A stretch of DNA of 64,000 nucleotides from positions 141,661,636 through 141,725,635 of the forward strand of contig NC_134950.1 of NCBI RefSeq assembly GCF_965638725.1, read 5' to 3'. The DNA comes from Aptenodytes patagonicus. Its lineage: Eukaryota; Chordata; Aves; Sphenisciformes; Spheniscidae. Made by a program: the position numbers and the translations under genes. Below the pieces are notes generated by a model. That model worked only from the letters and a program-made list of their open reading frames with translations, was not told the DNA's origin and made no database searches. Of this stretch, positions 35,301 through 48,524 are shown in pieces (position 1 is the stretch's first letter; each line of letters opens with the position of its first letter).

Positions 35301-36710
35301 AAAGGTAGTGTAAGGTGCAGCCAGACTGAAATTCACACTGAAGTTTGCAGTTGTGCAGAAACAAACCCAGAGACTTCATTTTAACATTATGATTGAGTTT
35401 ATTCTGCACCAGTGAATACCATTACTCTAAGTGTGATTCCAAAATCCTGTTTATAGGCAAAACTGTGGGGTGTTTTCAACTGAAAAGCTCTAACGGAGGA
35501 AAAGGAGCTGCAGCAGTCAAATGATGAAAAACCCACACAGATATCTTGTTTATTCCTGTTATAATTGGTCCCCTGTAGTGTTGCTAATAAAATAAATGAC
35601 AGCCAGAAAGCAAGTGAAAAAACAGAACATCCACTCTTTTCTTTGCAGCTGCTTTCAGGAGGCCCTATGCTTGGATGATGAATTGTTGCTAAGTGAGAAA
35701 AGAGTTTTCCTTTAAAACATCAAGCCTTCCTTTAAGCTTTTATCTGATATTCAGGCAGAAACATTATGTGCAAGCTGTAAAGTAAAAAATTCATGTAAAA
35801 CGCTAATATGTTTGTAGATCAGCGGAAAAATTGGACAAATATGTAAATACCCCAGCACTTATAACATGGAGCAATTTACTTCCCTGTCATGTTTCAGGGC
35901 TGCTACTATGTGACTAGACTTGTTAATTAATACAATGAATAAAATAGTGGGAACACCAGTAGAATTTCCTTCTACTTGAGAAATACAACATATGCTTTTA
36001 CCAAGGCTTCTTCTATATATATTTATATAAAGCTATTGAACAAAGGAATAAATAGAAATAAAACTGAGTAAGGCACAATTTTTCACCTTATAGTACTGGA
36101 AGCAACAGAAAAATGGTTACGAGTCTCGGATTACTTCTGATGTCTTAGAAATCTGGTGGTTACCTTGTTACTCTCTTTAAAAAAGTTACCAAAATAAGGC
36201 TTCATGCAAAGAAGGGTGTTTGTTAGAAAACTTGTTATGAGCTTAAAGAATTGTCTGGCAAAATGAAAAATGAGTTGCTCAGACCATACATCCAGCAGAC
36301 ATTGACAAGTCTAATCTTTCTGATTATCTCTTCAATAAATCTTAATATTAGAAGAAAACTGCCATTTCAAAGTCTTCTTTTTAGCTAGCAGAACAATAAA
36401 GAGGAGGATGGAATTCCTATTTCATAAATCACATTGCAGAACATATATCCAGCTCAAAAAGAATGTCTTCAGTAATATTTTTCAATCCTGTTTCAGATGG
36501 ATGAATCCTTTAAAGACATTTTTGTACCTTGTAGTAATCTAATGGTTTGCCTATCCATTCAATAATTCCTATCAATAATGATACCTCTCAGGCCAAGCCT
36601 TTTTCACTTGAACCTTTATGAAATTTTGGTTTTACTATTCCTAAAAAACCCCAGTGCTCTTAACAGTCTGATACATACCGTAAGTCATGCCAGGAAAACT
36701 GTAGGTGAGA
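32348..36710. other. Gene-poor interval
   Basis: This is AT-rich non-coding sequence. It contains a perfect 10-bp inverted repeat at 33135-33158. No gene, RNA gene or recognised mobile element was found. Confidence 0.6.
33135..33158. repeat. Perfect 10-bp inverted repeat
   Basis: TGACTAATAA (33135-33144) and TTATTAGTCA (33149-33158) are separated by GAAA. The arms contain TGACTAA/TTAGTCA, similar to AP-1-type sites. Function is unknown. Confidence 0.65.
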
Positions 36711-36911
36711 CTATTGCTGTGCCTTAAATGCCTTTATTACTGCTTTTCTGAAACTTTCAGCCGAAGATCCAAGCCCAGTGTAACCACACTGCCATAGTGA
36801 TACCACCCTTATTTGCTTTAATTTGAGGGCAGCTGCCAATGTCTTTTCTTCAGCTTCCCACGTACCACAGTAATGGGACAGCCTCTTATTTTCTTTCTGT
36901 GTTAAAAACCA
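36711..36911 (-). CDS. Candidate coding exon with GTTT-repeat acceptor tract
   Basis: On the minus strand a tract of GTTT units ending TTTTCAG finishes at 36912. It is followed by 66 open codons to TAG at 36713-36711. The frame enters in phase 0, beginning TGG. The peptide reads WFLTQKENKRLSHYCGTWEA, then has an alanine/lysine-rich helical-looking stretch (EEKTLAAALKLKQI) and ends SFRKAVIKAFKAQQ. Its phase would fit the TGG|GTATGG donor at 49878 in the long frame farther right. No close AATAAA follows. No family was recognised. The acceptor-like tract may be only a microsatellite beside a chance open frame. Confidence 0.18.
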   Translation of the reverse strand, partial: WFLTQKENKRLSHYCGTWEAEEKTLAAALKLKQIRVVSLWQCGYTGLGSSAESFRKAVIKAFKAQQ

Positions 36912-36915
36912 CTGA

Positions 36916-36935
36916 AAACAAACAAACAAACAAAC
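36916..36935. repeat. AAAC tetranucleotide repeat
   Basis: There are five AAAC units. On the minus strand they read GTTT and would serve as the polypyrimidine tract of the exon candidate just to the left. Confidence 0.85.
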
Positions 36936-38621
36936 AAAACCCCGTGAAAAATTCATGGAATAGTTTACACAAAAATACAAGCCTTGCGGTACTAGAAATT
37001 TTTCAGTGTGATTAGGTTCTGATTGTTTCCCCAGTCTGAGTCCTTATCTTAGTTGCATCATATATTTGGGCATTAGCAGGTAGAAATGTATGGCTTGAAT
37101 ATCTTTGAAGGAGCTGTATCTTGTGAGCATTTGGTGAATAAAAACCAAAGAGAATCAGGGCGTCTTCAGGGCACTTAAAGTGGCACCATGACCAGATCTG
37201 GTCACCAAAATGTCAGCTAATGACTTGGCTCAACATAGTGCATTTTCTTTCTTCTGTTCCCTGCGATTATTTGAATGCTAATATTCTGCTATGCATTAAA
37301 CTAGCTTACTGATAAATATCGCCTTGATATCAAGATTGCTTATATTCTCCCCTTGGTTTCCTACTATCTAACGGACATTAACCTTACAAGGGATTTTATG
37401 AATACTCTGGGGGAACTGACCCTCTGAAATGGGATTGATGATGTAAAAGTTATGGTTGTAGCTGAACTGTACTTTTAGATTACTCTTATTGTTGTCTGAA
37501 ACTGCTCTCTATGAGCTATTGCATTAAAAGTTTTAAGACTAGAAAAAAAAATTTCTTAGTCATTAGTAGAAATATGGAAATCAGCTTTGGCTTGCATCGA
37601 AGTGGGCAGGTTAATAAATATTAAAAGCTAAAGAGAAAAATAAGAATTCTTGACTCCGTTAATTCTAAATGATATAGCACCTTTTACACCCTGGTTTTAT
37701 ACTGTGCCTTGGGAAATATTCATATGAAATATTATGTAGGGTTATTTTGTACTGTCATCTTTAAAATACACTGGTTTATGACATATTATGTCCATGGAAA
37801 ACTAAAATAGCCATGAGTCAAGAGAATTATTTACATATATAGTTAACTTCTGATGGCACACAATTTCAATGTTACTATTGTGGATGTAAAATTATTTTTT
37901 GATTTAAAATTAGGCATATGCATTTTGTAACAAATAAATGCAAGAAGCATTTATATTTAGGTTTAATTGTAAACTGAAGAGTCGAAGCTAATCTTTTTTT
38001 ATAAGCAATAGAATACCGCATTAATCACAGTAGCTGATGTATAATGTAAAAAACCCTTAATAATGGAAATGAAAATAAATAAATGTCCAGCTTGGACGCT
38101 TAGGAGAGGAGATTGATAAATCTCAGTGCAAATGCATTGAACTTGGTACAGAGCTATACCTTAGAGACCGTACCAGTGAAAAGGTATATGCAACATTTCA
38201 TAATGCTGGTATTGCCGTTCTTCAAGAACGCAAATCAGAAAGGAATTTTTAAGTCTTCTGGTAGTTTGAAAATTCTTCTTCAATTTCTTCTAAATGAGCT
38301 TATCTGCATTTTCACATTAGGTTTAATGAATATTTTTTCTCTGTAACATTTGATTATATGCTGCTTGTTTAATCTAGTTATTTGCTTTATAAACCTAAGA
38401 AAAGAAAACATCCTTCTCATTTCCTCTTTTTATCTTCTCTGATACTCAACTCTCTCTCTATTTCTCTGCAGTATGGTACCTATGCATACAATTTGCAACT
38501 GGCTTTTTTCTATACAAACAACTCATGATTAATATAAACGAGCTCAGATTGATTCAGATACAATAGGGGCTGAAGAGTGATGGCTGATGCAAACAGGAAG
38601 GGTGATTAGTATTGTTCTTGC

Positions 38622-38649
38622 TGCATGATGAATTACACTACATCATGCA
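38622..38649. repeat. Perfect 9-bp inverted repeat
   Basis: TGCATGATG (38622-38630) and CATCATGCA (38641-38649) flank a 10-base centre, AATTACACTA. The surrounding sequence is rich in ATTA-type motifs. Function is unknown. Confidence 0.6.
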
Positions 38650-38907
38650 TTAAAACAACGAATTGTCCTTCAGGATATCAAAGACATTAGCAAACAACAT
38701 GATGGCAAATATATAGTCTTTTATCTGATGGGGACAGTATACCTCACAGAGGATGCTAAGGCTGGAGGAGCATCAGCAGGATTGTCAACGGGATTTTTGG
38801 AAGCTGGCTGTGTGAGGCAGAGCAGCTGCTTTGTCTATGAAACATATTGCCCAAAGTAAACCTTTTACAGTGAGCTCTCTTGCTGCCTCTTTTTGAACAG
38901 TTATATT

Positions 38908-38931
38908 TTCATCATCATCATCACCACCACC
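38908..38931. repeat. CAT/CAC trinucleotide repeat
   Basis: Tandem ATC/ACC units form a short simple repeat outside any recognised gene. Confidence 0.8.
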
Positions 38932-40041
38932 TTTCTTAGATGAGTGAAGGTCAAATCAAGTCAATCAAGGGTGGAGGCTGGAAAGAAGTAGTAATTGTCT
39001 GGTGCCAATCTCGCAGATGGAGCAGCAGAGATCTTTCAGAGTAGTAACCCACACCTCAAAGTCAGCCTCAAAAAACCAGCATCTCCCCTGTTTGACAATC
39101 CTGATGCTCTTCTTCTCCATCCTCCAAGCCTGATGTGCTTCAGTGGTAAACGTTTCTGAAGACACAGCATGCACCCTCTCTCTCTTACAGTAATACTTAT
39201 GGGAGAATTTGCTTTGGAGGCCACTGTATCACTAACCATTGAATTTTTCAGTAGTATGTTCATGATAGATAGCAAAACATGCCTGTAAACGAAATAGACC
39301 ATGAACACCTCTCCGACTTCAGGCCAGCTGTCAGGTTATGGGTCACATCCTTACAGCTAAACTAACATTTTGGAATAGGCTGGCTGCATCTACACTACCT
39401 GTTGGGACCATTCCCTGGCCTGAGTTAAATCCAGTACCATGTCTAGACATGGCCTGGGAGGGTGCTGAGCCAAAGCTGTACCTTGGACCTCACTGGCAAT
39501 GTGTCAGACAGCACTAACGCACTAGTCCATAAGCCCTGGCCTGTTTGGTTTGTAGCTGTAGTTTTCTTCTCTTATGTCTGTTGTCTTGTCTTAAATAATA
39601 ATTTCTTCATGTGCAAGCCTGCTTTTTTTCAGTATTTACCAAAATGGGCTATGCTACTACTGCAGCTAATAATTATTTTTATATTAGCCTACAATGGAAA
39701 TATTTCTTTGGCATTGTTTTAGGAAATGTCCTTTATATTACTATACCACACTGCTTGAATATTGCAAACTATGTTTGTATTTATGAATAGCTTGTGGGCC
39801 AATTTAATTGGCAAAAAACATCTCCAGCACAAAACAAAGAAAAGAATAGAATAAACGTAGTCTTTCACCTTTAACTACCGTTTCCAGTGATCTGGTGGGC
39901 TGACGATGGGAAAAATACTTGTGTTGTTACCTCACAGTCAGTCAGACACCTCCTGGATGTTAATCAGCAGTTCTAATTGTATCTTTCTTAGTTTTATGAA
40001 GAGTTCAAGCAGCTTCATTTTTTATTTATACATGCTATGTG

Positions 40042-40060
40042 TATATATATATATATATAT
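40042..40060. repeat. TA microsatellite
   Basis: An uninterrupted TA dinucleotide run of about nine units. Confidence 0.9.
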
Positions 40061-40289
40061 GCCTGTTCACTGGTAGGTGTTCAGAACTATGCCAGAAATT
40101 TAAGTTCACATGCAAATGTAGGGAAGTAAGACTTCAGATAATGAGGAACATAAAACATGGTTATAAGTGCACAATTTTCACTTTGCATAAAAATAATACC
40201 CAACACCCGACAACAATTTTAAAGCTCTCTCCATTATTCCATCTGAACAGATAATTTACTTTGGTGTTAGGCTATTTTTTGCCCAATCA

Positions 40290-40480
40290 GAACTAATCAT
40301 CCCAATCGACTCTAATGACATAATGTTTGAAATAGGATTATTTTGCTTGATCTGCTGCAGGGCATTAAAAATTATATTATATTTCCTTCCAGGCTAGACT
40401 ACATTAGTTCTTGTTCACTTGCTTAATTTCAAGGGAAACTTTAAGGAAACGGGCACTAATTCTCATTTAATTGGAATGCT
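40290..40480. promoter_or_regulatory. TAAT-dense segment, possible homeodomain-type enhancer
   Basis: About ten TAAT/ATTA cores fall within 190 bases, among them AACTAATC, CTAATGAC, CACTAATTC and TTTAATTGG. Such clusters occur in conserved developmental enhancers in gene deserts, but AT-rich DNA gives many by chance. Conservation cannot be judged from one genome. Confidence 0.15.
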
Positions 40481-43400
40481 GATACTTTAAACTCCGAAAT
40501 ACTTCAACATTTCAGCTTTCAGCAGTAACTTTCAACTTTGCATAGTGACTTTGTGTTTAAGACAGATAATGATTTTTTTTTCATATCATTGTTGTGTCTT
40601 TAACAGAGGGGTTTGTGTGGAAGAAAATACTTGCAGAACTTTTTGAAATGTCATTGAGTGGTGCTTTCAAAAATTTCTAAATTGTCTCTAAAAAACTGAT
40701 TTGTCATATGCATACCAAGAACACAAAGAATGACAAAAATTACCATACTGAATCCCAGCGATGCACCATCTACTCCAATACTTGTCCAACAGCTGCCAGA
40801 TGTGGAGAAGTTTTTCAAATCTTACATTTAGTATTCAACCCCTTTCTTCATTATGGACTTCCCTTAAGACTGAGGAATCCAGGGTTGGTCCTGACTTTCC
40901 TCCTCTGCTTTGAAGACATTTACTTTTTATCTGTCTTGCCTGAGACAGCTGTTTCATTTCACTGATAGATGTTATGTCACCTTGCAGCTATCTTGGGCTT
41001 CTTTCACTTTATGAGGGCTGTTTTCCTCTACACATTTTCATTTCAACTCTTGTCTTCTTATATAAATGATGAGCTCTTTAAAAACATACTACTGTAATCT
41101 ATTGGCACAGATCAAGGAGTGTCTGCAATCCACAAATGAAACTGGTGTGAGGGTTGTGGTTATCTTAACTCTATTCTATTCTAGACACCAGAATCATAAA
41201 CTTTGACATTTCACAGAGGAAATGAAATGGTCTTATATTTTATTTGGCATAACTATACCCTCATTTGTTTCAATTGCCTCAAATTACACTGGCAATATAT
41301 ACTGTTAGTAACAAGACCAGTTATATCAAAGATAATAATAAAAATATGTTTGTTTCAGACTGAACTGAATTTTCAATTTGGTTGCTTTCCAAAATAAAGT
41401 AGCAGTAGGAGCAGTATATTAATCTGCACAATTTAAGCTTTAATGGGCTAGGAAACATGCTTTTACATTAATATGATTTAAACCTAAAGTACTGCAGTTC
41501 TATTAAAAATAAATCAGCTTCTGCATGCACGTCTGAATAACCAGGGTTTTTACAACTTGCATTGCTTTTTCTTTTCTCTAAAAGAAGGAGACAATCCTGA
41601 AGAGATTGACATGGGGACTGCAAGCTGCAGCGAGTAATGAAAAACATACCTAACAGCTGAGGTGTAAAGCAAGTGACCTGATTATCTTTAACACACTTAG
41701 TTTCTCAAAAAATATACAAGCAAACTACGTTAATTTGTGGGATTTGTTGTTTTTTCCACACATTGTGGTGGTGTTTAATGCCTGATTCCAGCACGGCATC
41801 CAGGATCAGTGTACAAGTCAGCCCACATCGGCCACGCTCAGTGACTACATGTTTCCTGGGCTGTTTCTGTGTGAGTGCTTTGATACACAGCCTTTCTCTT
41901 CTTGTATGTTGCTCTCTCCTTGCCCAAGATCCAGTGTGAACCAGCTGGTTTGCTCTGTCTGCTGTAGTTGGAGGGTCTTTCCTTTATGCAGGAGGATGAA
42001 AGCTTTTCCAAGGGCTGTGGCAGAAAACCAGAGAGGGGAGATCACATTGGCCAGGTTGCCAAAGTCTTTGGTGACAGGGAAGAGCATAAAGGAGAAAAGC
42101 AGGAGGGAGGGCAGCAAATATGAACTTGGACATTGGAGTCTTATTTTGGAAATATTATAAATGTCCATGATCTTTTTTTCTGATATGGCTTTTGTGAAAA
42201 TACAAATGGGAAAATTGCTAATATGGTGAATAGTGCAAAGCAGTAAAAGAAAACAGTGAGACTTGGCTTCCAGGAATCAATGGAAAAAAATGGTTGGAAG
42301 CTTATTTAAATTTCGCACTGATTGTTAACTGCATGCATCAGAGAAACTAAAGAAACATTGAACTTCACTGTATGAACACAAATCTAGTCTGTATTAACTT
42401 CACTATGTGGGAAATTGGACCCATGGTTTTTACAACAGTAAAATGCTGATGCTGGTGGTATAGTAGTATATTTTTGACTTCTTATTTGATGGTTATTTTT
42501 CTACTTCAGTATTAAATAATTTTATGATATAATTTATTTTATGTATTAATATGAAACTCATAAGTATAGATACATATTTTATTAAAACAGCTTTTATTAA
42601 GTTATAAGTTATATTGAATTTTTTTTATTTCATATGGACATCATAAAAGTTGCAGTTTTATAATGCTTTGCCTTTACTCAGTCTTTAGTACTTGTCTTCC
42701 ACTTCTAGAGTTTGATGGATGTAGCTTCACTGTGGCCTGAAGTACACTTAAGTACACTCTGAGTGGATATGGCAACTCTAAATATTCAGTATCTTCATCA
42801 CAAAACTCTACAGAAAAAGAAAGATGTTAAGACAACAATGCTAAGGTTATAAAGCCAAGTGTTTGAAAGTAAAGACACTCCAGTGTGCAGCAGATTTTAT
42901 CACCCTTTCTTCTGTTAGTCATTTATTAAGCAATTGAGTAGTCCCCTTTTCTAACAAGGTCTGTGCTTCTGTGAGTAGTGCTGTTGTGACCTATTGCTTG
43001 AGCAGTCTCTGGAAATAAAAATTATTAGTAATAAACTGAACACAATTCAGTCATGTCCACTGTTAATATTAATTCTTGAAGTTTGGCTGATCCTTCGCTA
43101 ACGTGATAGTGCTTTTGCGCCTGAATTAGGTACTATTTTAAACAGGAGAAGAAAGAAAACAAGTCCAGGTAATGAGTATTCAGTAATTAAGAGACTATCC
43201 TAGCTCATGAATGACATTTGAATGTAGCTCTGAGGCTTTGTACCAAGAGAAGACAAACACTCTGGGAGAATAAATTGTTCACAGTGTTCACTACTAGTGA
43301 CTAATGAAAGATAAATGTTATGTTCAGGACATTTAAAATCTTCAAAAATTCTTATGAATATTGCTTTTTGTAATATTTAATCTCTAAGTCTAACTCTTAG

Positions 43401-46400
43401 ATAACCTTTTCATCTTCAGAAACACTAAATCAGCAGGAGCTCCCTTGCCTAGGACCTGCCACTAAAATTGTTCAGAAACAGTAAATGCTGCAGTAATTGT
43501 AACTATAACTACATGAATAAAAGACCTTAGGTGCAAGAGAAGATAGGATTTCCAACAAATAATCTGAGCATCTTGAGGAGATAAAAGCACACGTAAACCC
43601 AGTTGTTTGGTCTCCAGCACAGCTGGGCTAAGCACTGGGGAGGGAGTCTAGCTGGGACATATTTCTGATTAGGTCATTTAATAGGAAATGCTAGAGGTAG
43701 CCTAAAGTTGTGTTTATTGTCCTTCAAATCCTGCTTCTTCACTCCCTGCATGGATTGCAGCTTGACCATACTGGAAGAGTCGAGACTTCTTCTTTCTGCT
43801 ATTTCGCCAATACGTTTATCATGTTTTATTTATATGACTTAAATCCCTACCCTAGAAACTCTTGCTTCTAAGACAAAGAAGATATGGCCTAGCAACCAAT
43901 TTCTTCTTAATGACTCTGTGTGGTAAAGGCCAACTATTTTAAGTATTACATGTAAGCCAATGTGGAGAAATAAGTAAGCAGATTTAGGAAGTTTATAGGT
44001 AAAAACATGGACAGGGCTTACTCAGAAAACCAAACCAACCTGTATTTTATTTTGTAATAAATGTGAATACAGAAATTATTTAGACTGAGGGCGTGCTTTC
44101 TAATGAAGCCTCATTAGCAGTGTATTATATAGCCATATTGAGGATCCAGTCCTACAAGAGACTGAGCACTTTGACAGTGATAATTATTCTGCATTTTCTC
44201 TGGCTTGGGCCAATTGTTTTCTTAGGTAATAATTAATGAAAGTTCTATTTAGGAATCATGAGCTTTTAATATAACAATGAGTAGGTATTCCACCTTAGGG
44301 TATAGCACAGGTGCCTAAAAGTAATTTGCTTTAACAGACAGCACCTAGTCTCAATTCAGAACATTTCAAAGAGAGTTGCGTTTTAGCCTATGCTTCTAGA
44401 ATACTTTAATAGACTGCCAAACAAGTACAATGTCTCCTACTGACATCAATGAGTTTTGGATTAGGAGTATCTGATTAGCAGTTATTCACTCCATCTGAGT
44501 TTGGAGCATGACATGATGGTTCAACGTAGCACAGCAATTTAATTTCTTAAAAGCTCAGCACATACTTAGCATTAGTCATGTAACATTTGCGTGGAAAGAT
44601 TTTTTTTTTTGTTTGTGGCAGGATAATTTCCTGCAGCCTAGATTTCTTTTTCTCTTGGAATATACTAATGCTATCCAGTTAATTTTTGTCATTAAACCCT
44701 GAAGCATTTACTAAAAGGAAAAAATTATAATTCTATCCCTTACACAGAATTGAAAATTTTCTAACCTAAGATTAGGTAGAACACATTAGCATGTGCACAA
44801 GTACTTAATTACATTAGTGATGCAAATGTTTTGCAAGATTATGTTTTTGTAAACAAAATGATCTTATTATAGGGAATTTGTGATAACTGCAATGTGAAGG
44901 AGGCTCAGAGGCTATGAGAAATGAGGCACACTACCATGTTTAGTGCCTAAAACAAGGGTTTCTTTAAAATCTATTGAATTCCCAAAACAGTATTAAAAAT
45001 CACTGTTTAGTTTTACATGGTAGATTATGTAAAAAAACTATTCTGATTTTATTCTTGTTCTGTATGGATTACTTTAACTTGAGTATAATATAATTGGAGC
45101 AATTTTTTCCTGGCTAAGCTTCTGGATGTTCTAAATCCCCAATAATCGAAAACACGTGTGAGTACAGAACTAATTTCACACCTCCAATGCTAAAACATGG
45201 AATACCTATTCATACATTTAATTTACAAAATATTAGAAAATCTGTTATGTAGCATGAAATATGCTGCGATGAATAGCTAGGATTCTTAGGAAATAGGGGA
45301 TCATTTCACATTTACACCTGGCAGATGATAGTCTGCGTCTTGAAAATTGGTGCTTACGTGCCTAAAATAATAAATATTATTTTCTATTGATCTGAAGCTG
45401 TTTACTAAGTTTCTTAATTTGTATTTTAACATTAAAGTGTTGATTATCATTTGCTATTAATAACAGTTCGTTTTGCTGTCTTTTTTTGGGCCATATTTCT
45501 TTAACATCTCCATATTTTTGCTGAATTCTGTGGGAATCTTAGGTGAACAAAGATAACAGATTTGACTGTATGACTGTAAAATACTTTTATTGCTTAAATA
45601 CAAAGTATTCTTGCTTGATTAACAAATAAGAAAATCTGAACATAATTCTTCTTTGATGACCTTCATAACTCAGCGTGGTTTTTGCCAGGGGCAGCCATCC
45701 CAGTCTTACTGCTATCAATACCCTTCTGTCAGGGCACAGCGAGGGCCGGCTGCTTCCTAAGGGACAGGGAGCCGGGAGCAAGTCATGATATGAGAGGCAT
45801 TTATGTTGTGGAACATGTAAGAGTAGGAGAAAAAAAAAAAAGAATATTATTTAGGTTGCAAAATCATGTTCACAGAAATTAGGATGCACTAAGATGCATA
45901 GTTGCTTGTGTAAGCCTTATTCCCTTTCCCTGTGTAAGCAGGTTGTGTGCTGAAGAAAGCCAAAGTATTACGTAAAAATAGTGTATAATTGCTTAAGCCA
46001 TCATAAGATTTGTACATAAAGAAACAGAAAGCGCATATTTAGCACTTCTTAAACATGAAAATGTGATTTTGAAAACTAACCCCCTATTGTTTACAAGAGA
46101 ACTCAAAGTGTTATTTCTTAGTTTTCTTAAAGGAAAGACTTCATAGAAGTCCGCAATCCTGTTTTTCCTCATTTGGTTTTGAGCTTTAAACCTGTGACCC
46201 ATTTGTGCTGAGTTTCAGCATTTTAACCACGTGTCAAGGGAAAGTTGACATTTCACTGTATTTTGTAAGGAATATGTTAGCCAGAGTATATAAAACACAA
46301 CCTTAATAGGTGCCTTTTATCACTTTAAATCTAAATAAAATTAAAATTTTCTGAAAGGATAACAAGCCTGGGTTTGTGTCCAGAAACACTGTACAACCTC

Positions 46401-46530
46401 CAGCAGTTCGTGGCATCTCTGGTATAGCATATCATGAGGGGACCAGTTCTGGAACATTTGTTGGGAAGATGGCCAAAACTTTTCTGAGGAATCCAGCCAC
46501 TGCAGGACAAACCATGACTTTAACCGTGTT

Positions 46531-46548
46531 TAATAAATAAATAAATAA
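46531..46548. repeat. TAAA tetranucleotide repeat
   Basis: About four AATA units in tandem, followed by a short C run. Confidence 0.85.
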
Positions 46549-46754
46549 CCCCCCAGCTAATCATTAATGTAATTTCAAAGACATTTCTTTTTTCCATGGA
46601 TTTTCTCTCTGCATTCTTGATTTTTGCCTGTTACATCAAAGAAGGTAGAAGACATAAAAAGGGCATAGAACATTTTATAATGGAAAAAGCAAACCTTAAA
46701 CTGCTCTCACTCCAAGTTTCCTTATGATATATGTTGGTACATGTAGATAAGATG

Positions 46755-47068
46755 CATATATCTATATACGTATATACATGCGTACATACATACACACATG
46801 CACGCATGCAGTGCCGGATCCTCAGCTGATGGAAACAACAGTTACTGCTTATACGAACTTGATTTGTCACAGGATGAGTATGTGTCTGGTAAGGACATAT
46901 ACAATGTCACAAGTATAAATAATAAAAGTTAAACAATACTATCCTATTTCGGTATTAAAATCTAAATGCATATATATATATGCAGACATATAAATATATA
47001 TATACACACAAATAATGCAAGAGACTGGTTTGCAGCTATCTGTCTGTCCATCTGTCCATTTATCCATG
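46755..47068. repeat. Microsatellite cluster
   Basis: Several simple-repeat patches lie close together. They are a TATA/TACA/CACA patch at 46755-46810, the palindrome TGCATATATATATATGCA at 46967-46984, a TATA/CACA patch to 47011, and imperfect TCTGTCCA-type units at 47041-47068. All are likely polymorphic. Confidence 0.75.
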
Positions 47069-48505
47069 TAATTTCAAACAATTTCTGTAATACAATGATG
47101 CTTTACTGCCATGAAACTCATTTCATATTCCATCAGTCCCTTTGAAAATGATGAAGTGAGATCATTTACCCTGTTCTTGTTAATGGGTTGGGCTTTTTAT
47201 TCTTACTACAACAAAATGAGAGAATAGCTTGGCAAATTCATATCCATTACTACAGTAGATGTACCGCAGTGATACTAGTCAGATCATGTTTAGTATTTGT
47301 GCTAATAAAGAAAAATATTCTGTCATTTGACAAAGTCCGAAATGAGAAAAGTTGGTGTATTTTCTTCCTGTTCTGCAAAGGCTCATGTTCTGACTGAAAG
47401 TACACCTGACCTCCAAACTTCACATCTTTTTGTGAAAACCCCTGCAAAGTTCAGGAATGCTTAGGCACACATGACTTTGTTTGGGACTTGTGTAAGTCTG
47501 AAGATATCTACTTTTAGCATGAGGTTGTAATTAATAATACTTTGCAGGCATCCAAATGTCTCTAAGCCTTCTGCAAAACTTAATTAATACTTGTAACAAC
47601 CTGGAGAGGTAGTCATGGGAGATAAAGGAATTCTTTCACATGAATTGAAATGCAGCTGTCCTTGGACTGGCATGTAGCAGCTGTTTAACAGGAGGTGGAA
47701 GCACAGTTTAAGGCTGGAGATGAGCTAAAAGCAAGAGGAAATTTCAGTAGTAAAGGTATAGCATCCAAGGTTGGTTGAAGGGTGGACATTATGGTGAATG
47801 CTCTGTTGACTATATCATGATTCCATATGCCTGGCTTATGATAACTGTAGTTGTAAATTGATTAGAGAAATAGACACTTTACTAATGGATGCCTTCTATG
47901 TACATAGATGGACAGATAATTAGTTGAATCAGACGCAAACAAAATTATATTTTGATAAAAATGATATGCTGAACAGTACTTCTGATTTCCCCAATGTGAG
48001 CAAAGCATCACAAATCAGAGCAGATCTATTCTATTAGTTTTGGAACAGTGCCTTGAGGATGCGTGGAGGAGCAGAAATAATATTTATTTAAAATAAAGCT
48101 GTCATTTTTGTTCTCAAATAATAAGGTGTCAATATAAAATCAAACCGAGGTAATTTCCTATTATAAGATCACTACTGATAGAGGTATCTTAAGCATTTTG
48201 AAGGCCTTGGTTGCAGTGGTGACTGAAGGTCTTTGGGCAGGTAAACGTGTTCACAGAGCAATTCTCCATCATACGCACTTTGGAAGTGATGAGCATGTAT
48301 GTTGGAGTTATCAGAGTCATTTCTGTATATAGAATAGTCCCTTTCCAGAGTTTCTGGCAGTGAAAGGTTTCAAAAAAAGTGGCTTGTCATTATGAAAAGA
48401 CAGTCAACAGCCACACAGTTTTATCGGGATTAGAGAATCTGCCTATATGGTGTGGGGGACTCTCCTCCCATAGCACTTGCTGGGGAACCTTCGGAGATTT
48501 ACAAC

Positions 48506-48524
48506 AGGCCCAGGCCCAGGCCCA
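48506..48524. repeat. CAGGCC hexanucleotide repeat, three units
   Basis: CAGGCC occurs three times in tandem, an unusually GC-rich short repeat for this region. Confidence 0.7.
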
